This document shows, one piece after another, positions 1 through 7,382 of a stretch of 51,784 bases of DNA. Position 1 is the first letter of the stretch. Each line of letters begins with the position of its first letter. The DNA lies in the NCBI RefSeq assembly GCF_947493425.1, contig NZ_CANLRP010000041.1, positions 1-51,784 on the forward strand, in the 5' to 3' direction. The notes beneath the pieces are model-generated. The model was not told the origin of the DNA. It saw only the letters and a list, made by a program, of their open reading frames with translations, and did no database searches. A program made the position numbers and the translations under genes. The DNA comes from an uncultured Microscilla sp. GTDB taxonomy: Bacteria > Bacteroidota > Bacteroidia > Cytophagales > Microscillaceae.

Positions 1-667
1 AAAACAACTTCCCTGTTTTGGTCTTAAGGCTTTAGCCAGACCAAAACTTGCCAACCCTAAAGCTGAGGTTTTTCAAAAATAAGTCGTTTTTGAAATTGTC
101 GAGCAACATTGCTCAGCTCACCCTGTGGTAAGACAGTTGAAATACGAATTTTTCAATTATTAATTACGAGTATGAAACTAGTGATTTTTGCTGTATAAAA
201 TTTACTCAAGGGGCTAATTGTAGGGGCAATCCCTTGCTGCAATCTAATGGAGATTTACGATTTATTGGGATGATCACCCTGGCAAAGAGCAAACCTGAGC
301 GTATACGCCGCCTTTTAAAAGTAAAAACAACCTTGTTTACAAGACTTCGTGCACTCCTAGTTGAGAATTAAGAATTGGCGCGAAGCGATGCTTTTTCAAT
401 TAAGAACCGACCATAGGAAGCTCTACGAAGGTAATTAGCGCAAAGCGAGGCTGAAGACAATTCAAGCCAAAAAACAACTTCCTTGTTTTGGTCTTAAGGC
501 TTTAGCCAGACCAAAACTTGCCAACCCTAAAGCTGAGGTTTTTCAAAAATAAGTCGTTTTTGAAATTGTCGAGCAACATTGCTCAGCTCACCCTGTGGTA
601 AGACAGTTGAAATACGAATTTTTCAATTATTAACTACGAGTATGAAACCAGGGATTTTACTGTATAA
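1..667. repeat. Two direct copies of a ~197-bp block, 470 bp apart
   Basis: Bases 1-197 recur at 471-667 with only a handful of mismatches (for example ccctg against ccttg at 11-15 and 481-485, and taatta against taacta near 163 and 633). The exact offset is 470 bp. Each copy contains a hairpin with a perfect 10-bp stem (15-24 with 38-47; 485-494 with 508-517) enclosing a smaller GGCT/AGCC stem, and a second short inverted repeat, GAGCAA-CA-TTGCTC. The first copy starts at the window edge, so the array may extend upstream. No convincing open reading frame is present. It could be a non-autonomous element or the remains of a tandem duplication. Nothing else is recognised in 198-470. Confidence 0.85.
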
Positions 668-703
668 GGTGTTGATTTACAGTAAATTAAACTGTTAGTT
701 TCC

Positions 704-734
704 TTGCAAAAGGCGGGTGATTTTACTATATTTG
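704..734 (+). promoter_or_regulatory. Bacteroidota-type promoter
   Basis: A TTG at 704-706 is followed after 20 bp by TATATTTG at 727-734, matching the -33 (TTTG) and -7 (TAnnTTTG) pattern of the primary sigma factor of Bacteroidota. The expected start site is about 740-742, just at the first arm of a short hairpin. It would drive the small RNA or leader at 741-802 and perhaps the 825-1061 gene. Confidence 0.5.
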
Positions 735-740
735 TCTATA

Positions 741-802
741 CTTTCACGGTGAAAGTAAGCCCAAGAGGTGTAAGTTTGGAGACTCTCCTCAAGGGCTTTT
801 TT
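741..802 (+). ncRNA. Candidate ~60-nt small RNA or attenuating leader
   Basis: The predicted transcript begins with a perfect 8-bp hairpin (ACTTTCAC-G-GTGAAAGT, 740-756). A second hairpin follows, formed by AGCCC at 758-762 with GGGCT at 793-797, plus an inner GAGG/CCTC pair, and ends in a run of six T (797-802). A short alternative stem, GGAG-ACT-CTCC, lies inside the loop. The layout of promoter, two hairpins and intrinsic terminator fits either a free-standing sRNA or a transcription attenuator in front of the gene starting at 825. It matches no riboswitch or RNA family that I recognise. Confidence 0.4.
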
Positions 803-824
803 GCAACAAATAAATTATTACAGT

Positions 825-1061
825 ATGCAATTTACTGATTTAAACTCAGAGGTACAAAACATTGCCATTCCTCAATCAATGGTCAACCTATTTGCGCAAA
901 GCATATATGCACAATTAGAAGCATTAACGCTTGACGCCAATGCTTCATTAGAGTTGTTCGAAAATCAAGCGTATACAGAAGTAAAAACGTTTTTACAAGC
1001 ACACATTCAACAAATGCAATACGTGCTCAACAGCGTAGAAATATTGGATAGGATGAAATAA
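825..1061 (+). CDS. Hypothetical 78-residue protein
   Basis: The ATG at 825 is preferred over an in-frame TTG at 801, which lies inside the T-run of the upstream terminator-like hairpin. The product is small, soluble and mostly helical in appearance, rich in Gln, Leu and Ala, with no signal peptide, membrane segment or cysteine. I do not recognise a family. It sits alone between the candidate leader RNA at 741-802 and a strong terminator at 1081-1105, so it appears to be a one-gene transcription unit, possibly under attenuation control. Confidence 0.6.
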   Translation: MQFTDLNSEVQNIAIPQSMVNLFAQSIYAQLEALTLDANASLELFENQAYTEVKTFLQAHIQQMQYVLNSVEILDRMK

Positions 1062-1080
1062 GAACAAGCCTAAAACACCA

Positions 1081-1105
1081 AAGCCCTGACGCAATCAGGG
1101 CTTTT
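1081..1105 (+). terminator. Intrinsic terminator
   Basis: A perfect 9-bp stem (AAGCCCTGA 1081-1089 with TCAGGGCTT 1095-1103) and a CGCAA loop are followed by T residues. It closes the 825-1061 gene. It also lies 105 bp downstream of the minus-strand M23 gene and could act in both directions. Confidence 0.85.
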
Positions 1106-1209
1106 CTTATTTGAGTTGAATTTACTACAATAAGCATTCAAATAACGAGCGCACAACCTGTCGTCATTTTATGACGAGGTTAAAAAATCTCCTAAATCTT
1201 AACATCCAA

Positions 1210-2094
1210 CTAATAACCCTTACATTTCAACAAGTCCTGATATAAATCTTCAGGAGGCAATGAGCCATCTGGTTTTACCTTAAGATAAGTAATATGCAAA
1301 TGGGTAGGCGAGCGTTTCTCAGAAGCACTCTTGCCAGTGCGTCCGATATGGGCAATGCGTTGCCTTGGCTTTACAATGTCTCCTGGCTTTACAAATAGCT
1401 TACTATTGTGGGCATAATAAAAAATGCCTTGAGTACCAGGGTCGTAAATCCATAGATAATGACCCCCTTCCAATACACTACCTGGTTTCCAGGCTGGGTC
1501 ATACGCTACCACAATGCCGCTGCCCATAGAGAGCGTATTTACTGGCTTTCCTGTGTTGTCATCCAGGTTGTCCTGATTGCGGTCATATATAAAAATATCG
1601 TGCGAAGGATGCCCCCCGTGTTCGTTGCCATCAAAGTAGTTGTAACCATTGGGCACATAGCCTTCCCCATTTTTACCCCCAATAAAATGCTTGTTATACC
1701 CTTGAATGGGGAATACCCATTGCTTACGGTCGTAGTTTTTACCTCCGTTTTGGTAAAAATATTTTGCCACCAATGGCAATAGTTTTTTGATGCTATCTTT
1801 AGCTGCCGAGCGTTTTATTTTACCATCCCGCACCAGCGTATTCAATCGGTCGAACCGCTCACAAGGTGAAAGTATTTTAGGTACCTTGTTGGGTTTGTTT
1901 TGGGCAACTTGGGCTAAGTTAACAACAGGAGGTAAAGCCACTTGTTGGGTAGTGGGTGGCGTTTGGTCACAAGCCAGCAAAAGCAACGATAATAAACAAT
2001 AAAAAACTCTTCCTGTAGCCGCAGGAAGAGTCTTTGTTTGGGGGGGGAATGTTTTCATAGAAAAGTTTGGTTTGAAAAACATCTTTACTACCAT
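1210..2094 (-). CDS. M23 (LytM-type) metallopeptidase lipoprotein
   Basis: Probable cell-wall endopeptidase of the M23/lysostaphin family. The zinc site is visible: HxxxD at H162-D166 and HLH at residues 265-267, with a further His at 229 (YAHNS). A stretch rich in Asp and Asn at 171-179 resembles a calcium loop. The N-terminus has a hydrophobic segment ending in LLLLAC, with the lipobox Cys at residue 42, so the protein is likely a lipoprotein. The ATG at 2094 is one base from the stop of the M28 gene; an ATG 12 codons later (2058) gives a more typical signal peptide, so the true start is uncertain. It is the second gene of a two-gene operon with the M28 peptidase. Confidence 0.85.
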   Translation of the reverse strand: MVVKMFFKPNFSMKTFPPQTKTLPAATGRVFYCLLSLLLLACDQTPPTTQQVALPPVVNLAQVAQNKPNKVPKILSPCERFDRLNTLVRDGKIKRSAAKDSIKKLLPLVAKYFYQNGGKNYDRKQWVFPIQGYNKHFIGGKNGEGYVPNGYNYFDGNEHGGHPSHDIFIYDRNQDNLDDNTGKPVNTLSMGSGIVVAYDPAWKPGSVLEGGHYLWIYDPGTQGIFYYAHNSKLFVKPGDIVKPRQRIAHIGRTGKSASEKRSPTHLHITYLKVKPDGSLPPEDLYQDLLKCKGY

Positions 2095-2095
2095 T

Positions 2096-3199
2096 TTATT
2101 TTGCTAACCCACTGCTGCTTGTAGCAGCTTTTTCGGCGTCACTACTTGCCGCAGTGTTATATACATATTGTAGTACAGTTTGCCCTACAGCCTCTAGGGT
2201 GTTTTTGTCAATAATAGACATATTATCCGCGTGGGTATGGTGGTACTTAGCAAAGTAAGCCGTTTCGTTGGTAGGGTCAAACTCAATAATGTCAATCATA
2301 GGTGTATTGGTGTGTTTATTTACATACGTGTGGTCATCTACAATTTCAGGGGCATTTTTAGGAATAAATACATTGCCATAACCCAGTTTGGCAGCAATGG
2401 CCCATACTTCGTTTACCGTTTCGCCTGCTGTTCGTACCGAAAAACCTTCTTTGTACATTTTGGCTCCTTTGGCACCCACCATGTCCAGCAAAATACCATA
2501 ATAATAACTGCCAGGATTATTTTTAGCCCAATATTGTGAACCTAAGCACCAAGTGTCGGCTTTTTTGTGCTCGTCTTTAGCAGATTCAGGATAACCCAGG
2601 TCTTCGCTGTCGAACAGTACTATGTCGATGTTTACTGTGGGCTTTTTGGGCGATGTGTGAATAGTGCGGGCAATCTCTAACAAAATACCCACCCCACTGG
2701 CGCCGTCATTGGCACCATCAATGGGTTTGTCAGTATCTTTGGTGTCTTTATCGGCAAGATGACGAGTGTCCCAGTGTGCTGCTAATAACACAGTGCGTTT
2801 GGCAGCAGCAGCAGCGGGTGCTTTGTAACTGGCAATAATGTTACGTGATTTGAGCACTACACCGTCATAACGAATGGCGTCAAAACCTTGTGCTTTTACC
2901 TCCCAACCATAAGATTTAAATTTGTCTAAAAAATAATTGCCACACTGTACATGAGCATCAGTGTTGGGTACCCTCGGACCAAACTCGACTTGTTTTTTCA
3001 CAAAGGCATACGCTGAGTCAGCATTGATTTTTGGGGCATCAACCAGTACCAAGGGTTTGGGTGGGGGAGGAGTGGAGTTTTTTACGGTACTCCCTCCATT
3101 GGGTTTGTCACCGCTACAACCTGGCAAAGACAGCAGAGTAATAGCAGACAACAAACAATATATAATGAATGTATTGATAACAAGTTTTTTCATTTTCAT
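2096..3199 (-). CDS. M28 family metallopeptidase or glutaminyl cyclase-like lipoprotein
   Basis: Zinc-dependent aminopeptidase fold of family M28, close to bacterial glutaminyl-peptide cyclotransferases. Numbering from an upstream in-frame codon at 3253, the expected metal and catalytic residues are H160 (AAHWDTR), D183 (GANDGASG), E217 (FDSEDLG), D257 (LLDMVG) and a His in HHTHADN near 339-341. I place the start at the ATG at 3199 (a second ATG is at 3193), because it puts a short basic n-region before a hydrophobic stretch and the lipobox LPGC. The mature N-terminus is Pro-rich and Thr-rich. Likely periplasmic or anchored to the outer membrane. It is followed directly by the M23 peptidase gene. 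Confidence 0.88.
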   Translation of the reverse strand: MKMKKLVINTFIIYCLLSAITLLSLPGCSGDKPNGGSTVKNSTPPPPKPLVLVDAPKINADSAYAFVKKQVEFGPRVPNTDAHVQCGNYFLDKFKSYGWEVKAQGFDAIRYDGVVLKSRNIIASYKAPAAAAAKRTVLLAAHWDTRHLADKDTKDTDKPIDGANDGASGVGILLEIARTIHTSPKKPTVNIDIVLFDSEDLGYPESAKDEHKKADTWCLGSQYWAKNNPGSYYYGILLDMVGAKGAKMYKEGFSVRTAGETVNEVWAIAAKLGYGNVFIPKNAPEIVDDHTYVNKHTNTPMIDIIEFDPTNETAYFAKYHHTHADNMSIIDKNTLEAVGQTVLQYVYNTAASSDAEKAATSSSGLAK

Positions 3200-3284
3200 T
3201 GATGTTTTTTCAGTAGTTGAGAACAAATATACCAAGTTTGAGAACCGATGCAATGAAAAGCAAGTGCTTGTGAATGTAATAGGG

Positions 3285-3638
3285 TTAATTGTTCTTATAT
3301 AGTTGAATCAGCAACAATGGCAAAATAGCAATGCCAAGCATGACAAGGTAAGTACCATAGTTTTTGGTAGAGCTAGTCACCATGTCGAAAAATATAAAAA
3401 AAGCAGCAACGATCGCGTATGCTTGTGAGAAAATTTTTAAGCCTTTGCTGTTTCTAACAATACCGATAATGGCGGTGGCAATGGGCAAACCAAAAAGGAT
3501 GATGGCTGCTGCTATAAAAGCCAGGGTTATTTTTATGATGCCTCCTACCAAGGCTTCTACGATGTCTTTTGCCAGGATTGGCGAGGTAACCAAAAGCAAT
3601 AGTAGGGCAGTGAGTAATATTCTTTGAAAATTTTTCAT
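3285..3638 (-). CDS. Small membrane protein, paralogue 1 of 3
   Basis: A 117-residue protein with an N-terminal signal-like segment ending near LAK and three further hydrophobic segments. It shares with the next two genes the pattern of a hydrophobic stretch, a short basic Lys-rich loop (IIGIVRNSKGLKIFS), two more hydrophobic segments, and an end like LPLLLIQ plus basic residues. The ATG at 3638 is chosen over an upstream codon at 3659 because it starts directly before the signal segment and avoids overlap with the upstream gene. Function unknown; likely an inner-membrane protein. It is the last gene of a three-gene tandem set. Confidence 0.65.
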   Translation of the reverse strand: MKNFQRILLTALLLLLVTSPILAKDIVEALVGGIIKITLAFIAAAIILFGLPIATAIIGIVRNSKGLKIFSQAYAIVAAFFIFFDMVTSSTKNYGTYLVMLGIAILPLLLIQLYKNN

Positions 3639-3655
3639 GGGAAAAGTTAGCGTGA

Positions 3656-4012
3656 TCAATTTTTACTTTTGTTGAATTGCAAAATAACGAGTGGTAAAGC
3701 AGCAATCAAAAAAATGATGAGATGCAGTAGCCAAGGCTTAAAGTCATTATACACCGCATTGGCTGCAATAACCCCCAATACTATAAAAGAGCATGCTTTA
3801 GAAAAGACTTTGAGCTTCCAATTGTTTTTTCGTATCCCAATGATTGTCGTAACGATAGGAATGAGCAAAACCACGGAGGATACCAAGGCTATAAAGATCA
3901 ATACTTGGGCAACCCCATCAACTATGCCCATTGGGTTGCCTGCCTTTGATGGAGTGACAATACTCCACCAAAAAAGCATGGTAAGAACAAATACTTTTGG
4001 AGTGCTTTTCAT
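3656..4012 (-). CDS. Small membrane protein, paralogue 2 of 3
   Basis: A 118-residue protein with an N-terminal signal-like helix and three further hydrophobic segments. It is clearly related to the gene at 4020-4379: both share the middle motif of a hydrophobic run, Lys-rich loop and KxFSK, and both share YNDxKPWLxHLIxFLIAxLPLVIL near the C-terminus. It ends 17 bp before the start of paralogue 1 and begins 7 bp after the stop of paralogue 3, so all three look co-transcribed. No known family recognised. Confidence 0.7.
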   Translation of the reverse strand: MKSTPKVFVLTMLFWWSIVTPSKAGNPMGIVDGVAQVLIFIALVSSVVLLIPIVTTIIGIRKNNWKLKVFSKACSFIVLGVIAANAVYNDFKPWLLHLIIFLIAALPLVILQFNKSKN

Positions 4013-4019
4013 AAAAAAA

Positions 4020-4379
4020 TTAGTGTTGCTTTTTCGTAGCTTCTAAAATAACGAGTGGTAATATGGCAATCAAAAAAACAATGAGATGAAATAGCCAAGG
4101 CTTAAGATCATTGTACATCGCATTGACTATCACGAGCCCCAATGCTATAAAGGAGTATATTTTAGAAAAAATTTTGAGTGCCTGATTCTTCTTTTTTACC
4201 CCCACAATTGCCGTGATAATAGGAATAAGTAAAAGTACAAACCCAACGATGGCTATGGTTAACAGCACTTCAAATAGCCCATCAAGGGAGTGTAACAGGA
4301 GGCTTTTTGCCACGAGAGGAGTAGTAGCAAGTCCTCCAAGTAATATGGTAAAAACAAGTCTTTTATAGGTGTGTTTCAT
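4020..4379 (-). CDS. Small membrane protein, paralogue 3 of 3
   Basis: First gene of the tandem trio. The ATG at 4379 gives a 119-residue protein beginning MKHTYKR with a classic signal-like helix; an upstream in-frame codon at 4427 would add 16 unconvincing residues. Three more hydrophobic segments follow, separated by a KKKNQALKIFSK basic loop. The C-terminal half is nearly the same as paralogue 2. Function unknown. Small multi-spanning families of this kind sometimes act in envelope stress or as immunity proteins, but nothing here proves it. Confidence 0.7.
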   Translation of the reverse strand: MKHTYKRLVFTILLGGLATTPLVAKSLLLHSLDGLFEVLLTIAIVGFVLLLIPIITAIVGVKKKNQALKIFSKIYSFIALGLVIVNAMYNDLKPWLFHLIVFLIAILPLVILEATKKQH

Positions 4380-4529
4380 AGGTTGTTTTTTTATACAAAA
4401 ATATCCCCTGACAATGGTGTATATCATCAGGGGAAGGATACCAAATGGTATAATAAGCTACCAAGCTACTGTATACTCTGCCTAACAAATATGGTTTGAG
4501 GTATTGACATTGAACTACCCCACCAATTT

Positions 4530-5831
4530 TCAGTAACTTATGTCAAAATCTTCGGGCTCAAACACCGTCATTTCTGCCTCCGTTACATAATCTTTAGTAC
4601 CCAGACGATCGGCTTGTTTCATATACACCTTTTCAAACAGGTTACGTACGCCACGTCCATTGCCAAACTTGGCGGCATCGGTACCAAACGACTTCATAAT
4701 TAACTTGCGAGCGTGTAGTTTGGCGGCGTCAGTGAGTTCATAGCCCCGGTCGTGGCACATTTTTTCAAAAATTTTTGTAAGCTCATCCAGGTTATAATCG
4801 TCAAAATGGATTACCTCAGAAAAACGAGAACTCAAACCTTGATTGGCAGCCAAAAAACGCTCCATGTCTTTAGTATATCCAGCGGCTATTACTATGAGGT
4901 TTTCGCGGTAGTTTTCCATGAGAGGCGTCAATGTATCAATGGCCTCAGGACCAAAATCTTGAGTGCCACCATTGGTGAGGGCATAAGCTTCATCTATGAA
5001 AAGCACCCCACCTAAAGCATTCATTACTACTTCTTCTACCTTTTTGGCGGTATGCCCTACATATTTTTCTACCAGGTCTGAGCGTCGGGCTTCTACCAGG
5101 TGCCCCCGCGAGAGCAGGCCTATTTCTTGAAAAATTTCAGCAATCAGGCGTGCCACCTCTGTTTTACCTGTACCAGGGTTGCCCATAAATACAAGGTGCA
5201 GTGACGGCATCATTACATTCATTCCCTTGTCTTTTCGCATTTTGTGCATTTTTACAAAATTGGTCAAGACCTTTATTTTGCGTTTTACTTTATCTAGCCC
5301 AATCATCTCATTGAGACGTTTCTCAGCGCTTTCGTATTGTGCAGCTATCAAGTGTATCAGCTTGGCAATTACTTCGGCATCGGTGCGATATTTTTCCTTA
5401 TCGTCAATGCTATAAATGAGCTGATTATCGATGGTAATTTCGTCGTTGCTGGTTTCAAATACGAACTTATCATTTCTCAAGTGGGCATCTTTAATAATAG
5501 CCCAGGAAATAAACTTGTCAAAACTATGACTGCTGCTTTCTGCCACAATAGAAATGCCCTTATCGGTAAAAACAACACTGTGATTGGAGGGAAAAAGAAT
5601 TGGTAAAAACCAAGGTTGGTCGGTTTCTATCAAAAAATAAATTTCTTCATTAAAAGGCAGGTTGTGCAGCATGCGGGCATTTTCTCTTTCTTCTACACTC
5701 AAGCCTTTTACTCCTTCTATTTTTTGGGTAAATGATGCATTGCCATACCCATGTATAAATACAGTACGATGGTTTCTGAAATGGTTACAAAGGTTGGGAT
5801 TTTGCTCTAATACCTCTCTTACTTTACTCAT
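4530..5831 (-). CDS. AAA+ ATPase of the CbbX/SpoVK type
   Basis: A 433-residue protein. The C-terminal half is a standard AAA+ module: Walker A GNPGTGKT at 217-224, Walker B VLFIDE at 276-281 followed by AYAL, and an arginine-finger region LSSRF with R336. It then shows the C-terminal helical lid with the GNGRGVRNLFE signature of the CbbX/SpoVK family. The first ~180 residues are not recognised and may be a substrate or partner domain. The ATG at 5831 is preferred to an in-frame TTG at 5858. Known relatives remodel other proteins, such as Rubisco for CbbX. There is no Rubisco here, and the gene stands alone, so its target is unknown. A 10-bp inverted repeat lies just upstream (5893-5939). Confidence 0.85.
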   Translation of the reverse strand: MSKVREVLEQNPNLCNHFRNHRTVFIHGYGNASFTQKIEGVKGLSVEERENARMLHNLPFNEEIYFLIETDQPWFLPILFPSNHSVVFTDKGISIVAESSSHSFDKFISWAIIKDAHLRNDKFVFETSNDEITIDNQLIYSIDDKEKYRTDAEVIAKLIHLIAAQYESAEKRLNEMIGLDKVKRKIKVLTNFVKMHKMRKDKGMNVMMPSLHLVFMGNPGTGKTEVARLIAEIFQEIGLLSRGHLVEARRSDLVEKYVGHTAKKVEEVVMNALGGVLFIDEAYALTNGGTQDFGPEAIDTLTPLMENYRENLIVIAAGYTKDMERFLAANQGLSSRFSEVIHFDDYNLDELTKIFEKMCHDRGYELTDAAKLHARKLIMKSFGTDAAKFGNGRGVRNLFEKVYMKQADRLGTKDYVTEAEMTVFEPEDFDISY

Positions 5832-5892
5832 AATTTTATTTACAATATTTCGGATCAACTGTTAAAGTATACCCTGAATTGGCAGGTAAAGT

Positions 5893-5939
5893 TATTGCCA
5901 CTATCTTATCCGCTATGTAGGTGTTTTGCAGTGGCAATA
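5893..5939. promoter_or_regulatory. Inverted repeat upstream of the AAA+ gene
   Basis: TATTGCCACT (5893-5902) is perfectly complementary to AGTGGCAATA (5930-5939) with a 27-bp spacer. It lies about 60 bp upstream of the ATG at 5831, in a position suited to a repressor site or a leader hairpin. No known operator matches it. Confidence 0.35.
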
Positions 5940-6299
5940 TATAATGCTCAAGATAGCACCTGTTAGCAAGATAGAGAAACATACGACAAAAAAATATATT
6001 TTACTTATCTCCCTGGTTTAAATATGTTACTTATTCCCTTGCTAGGTTAGCTATAGGCGAGAAATGATTTTTATTGTTGATATATACAACTATATTTTAT
6101 ATCACTAAAAAAACCTTTGATATGGATACTTACTATGAGGTAAATAAGTGTAATTCGTAGCTTAAACTGGCGGAATTTTCGAGATAAATGGGCAAAAAAA
6201 AATGTGTTGAAAAAAACGTTGTTTTGAGAAGGTAAGCCGTGTTTATGGATTGTTTTGTGCAAATAAGAAAAAAAAACAGGCAATTTTTAAGGCAAATCA

Positions 6300-6328
6300 T
6301 TGCTATCCCAAAAAAAATCCTAACTTTG
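6300..6328 (+). promoter_or_regulatory. Bacteroidota-type promoter
   Basis: A TTG at 6300-6302 and TAACTTTG at 6321-6328 are separated by 18 bp, fitting the -33/-7 consensus of Bacteroidota. The expected transcription start is near 6335. No protein gene follows on this strand for a kilobase, but an intrinsic terminator does (6357-6394). Confidence 0.5.
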
Positions 6329-6334
6329 CACCTT

Positions 6335-6394
6335 AAGTTTGATCACTTATTTTCCGGACAGTGCTCACCAATATTGGGGGGCATTGTCTTTTTT
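6335..6394 (+). ncRNA. Candidate ~60-nt small RNA
   Basis: Downstream of the promoter at 6300-6328 the transcript would end in a hairpin. GACAGTGC (6357-6364) pairs with GCATTGTC (6381-6388), with one G-U pair; the loop contains the inner palindrome CCAATATTGG. A run of six T follows (6389-6394). Having a promoter and a terminator about 60 bp apart in a gene-free region suggests an sRNA. No known family is recognised. The 5' part of the RNA is unstructured by eye and could be the targeting region. Confidence 0.45.
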
Positions 6395-6576
6395 ATTTTA
6401 TACCCATCTCTTACACTCCTTTCCTCTTTTTCTTTCTTATACTATCATACCTGTTTAATACCTTTTATAATTGCATTATACAACTATGTTACAAATCATT
6501 AAAATGCAGCATTCTTAGCGAAACAGAAAATTTTATCAAACTTTGATCGTTTACAACGTAAGTTTTGCTCAACAAC

Positions 6577-6682
6577 TTAGAGCTTGTTTAAATTTTCGTT
6601 TACAGGAGGTTTTAGGATGAATTTGACGTATCTAATCATAAAAGTCGCGTAAAAGACCTAATGAATTTTAAACAGGGTCTTA
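6577..6682. mobile_element. MITE-like element with IS5-type ends
   Basis: A 100-bp segment (6580-6679) starts with GAGCTTGTTTAAA and ends with the near-complement of GACCCTGTTTAAA, giving imperfect terminal inverted repeats of about 20 bp. It is flanked by TTA on both sides (6577-6579 and 6680-6682), consistent with the 3-bp TNA target duplication of the IS1031 group of the IS5 family. No transposase frame is present, so it would be a non-autonomous element mobilised by a related insertion sequence elsewhere in the genome. Confidence 0.45.
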
Positions 6683-7382
6683 TGAAATGTAACAATGAGT
6701 AGAGTTTTTTCAGCTAATCAATGAGTTTTGCACACCATCTTATATTTGTTTAGTATCATGAGTACATTCATCTCATCAGATGACTTACTATAGCAACACC
6801 TAAGTTTTTGATACTTAACAGCACCCAACATACTGTTTTTACTACCTGACACAAATTACCCCTAAAAAATAAGTGATCTTGAATCAAACGTTTGGTGATA
6901 ATTGTTTATAATAGACAAATAGTAAATAAACAATGTAAAGTTCAGTAAATCAGGTTACTTTGGCATGATTACTTAACAAGTGAAAAACTTGTAATATTCT
7001 TTTTTTTTCTTTTGGTTTAAAAATTGAATATATTTTATCCTGCTGTTTTGCGTGGATGTATATCTTCACAAACTATCTGACCATCAAGCTTTAAACAGTA
7101 GTTTACTTTAAGACATTGGTCAGTTTATAAGCATACAATTCTCTGAGGGTAAATTTGGAGGGCTAGATGGCATAAATTGAGTACTTGGATAATAAATAAA
7201 ATTAAAGGCAAATAGTTTTAACCCTATAAAAAGGTTTACCAAAAAATGTTTTAAGCCGGTGTGTTTGAGCACGGTCAGTGGGTCTGGCAAGGTTTTGTCA
7301 ATGGTACCCGTACATCAGTTCTTTTTTAAAACGCCAGCCGCTGTGGGTTGGATAAATAAAGGTAAATCACTTTTGAGTTTAC

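Larger units (their letters stand above)
5859..7382. other. 1.5-kb gap without a protein gene
   Basis: The stretch is AT-rich with many stop codons. The few frames over 60 codons (such as 6239-6502) are rich in Phe, Leu and Ser, lack starts with any support, and span the small-RNA candidate. What it does hold is listed separately: the 5893-5939 inverted repeat, a promoter and terminator pair around 6300-6394, and a MITE-like element at 6577-6682. In 6690-7380 I see nothing specific. Confidence 0.6.

Noticed and set aside
741-802. Leader as a known riboswitch
   Set aside because: Sequence and fold match none of the riboswitch classes I know; called only an sRNA or attenuator candidate.
1459-1782. 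Plus-strand frame of 107 codons opposite the M23 gene
   Set aside because: It lies wholly inside a well-supported gene on the other strand and shows no known domain.
6239-6546. Two overlapping frames of 61-87 codons in the 1.5-kb gap
   Set aside because: Composition is dominated by Phe, Leu, Ser and Tyr from AT-rich DNA, and they cross the small-RNA promoter and terminator.
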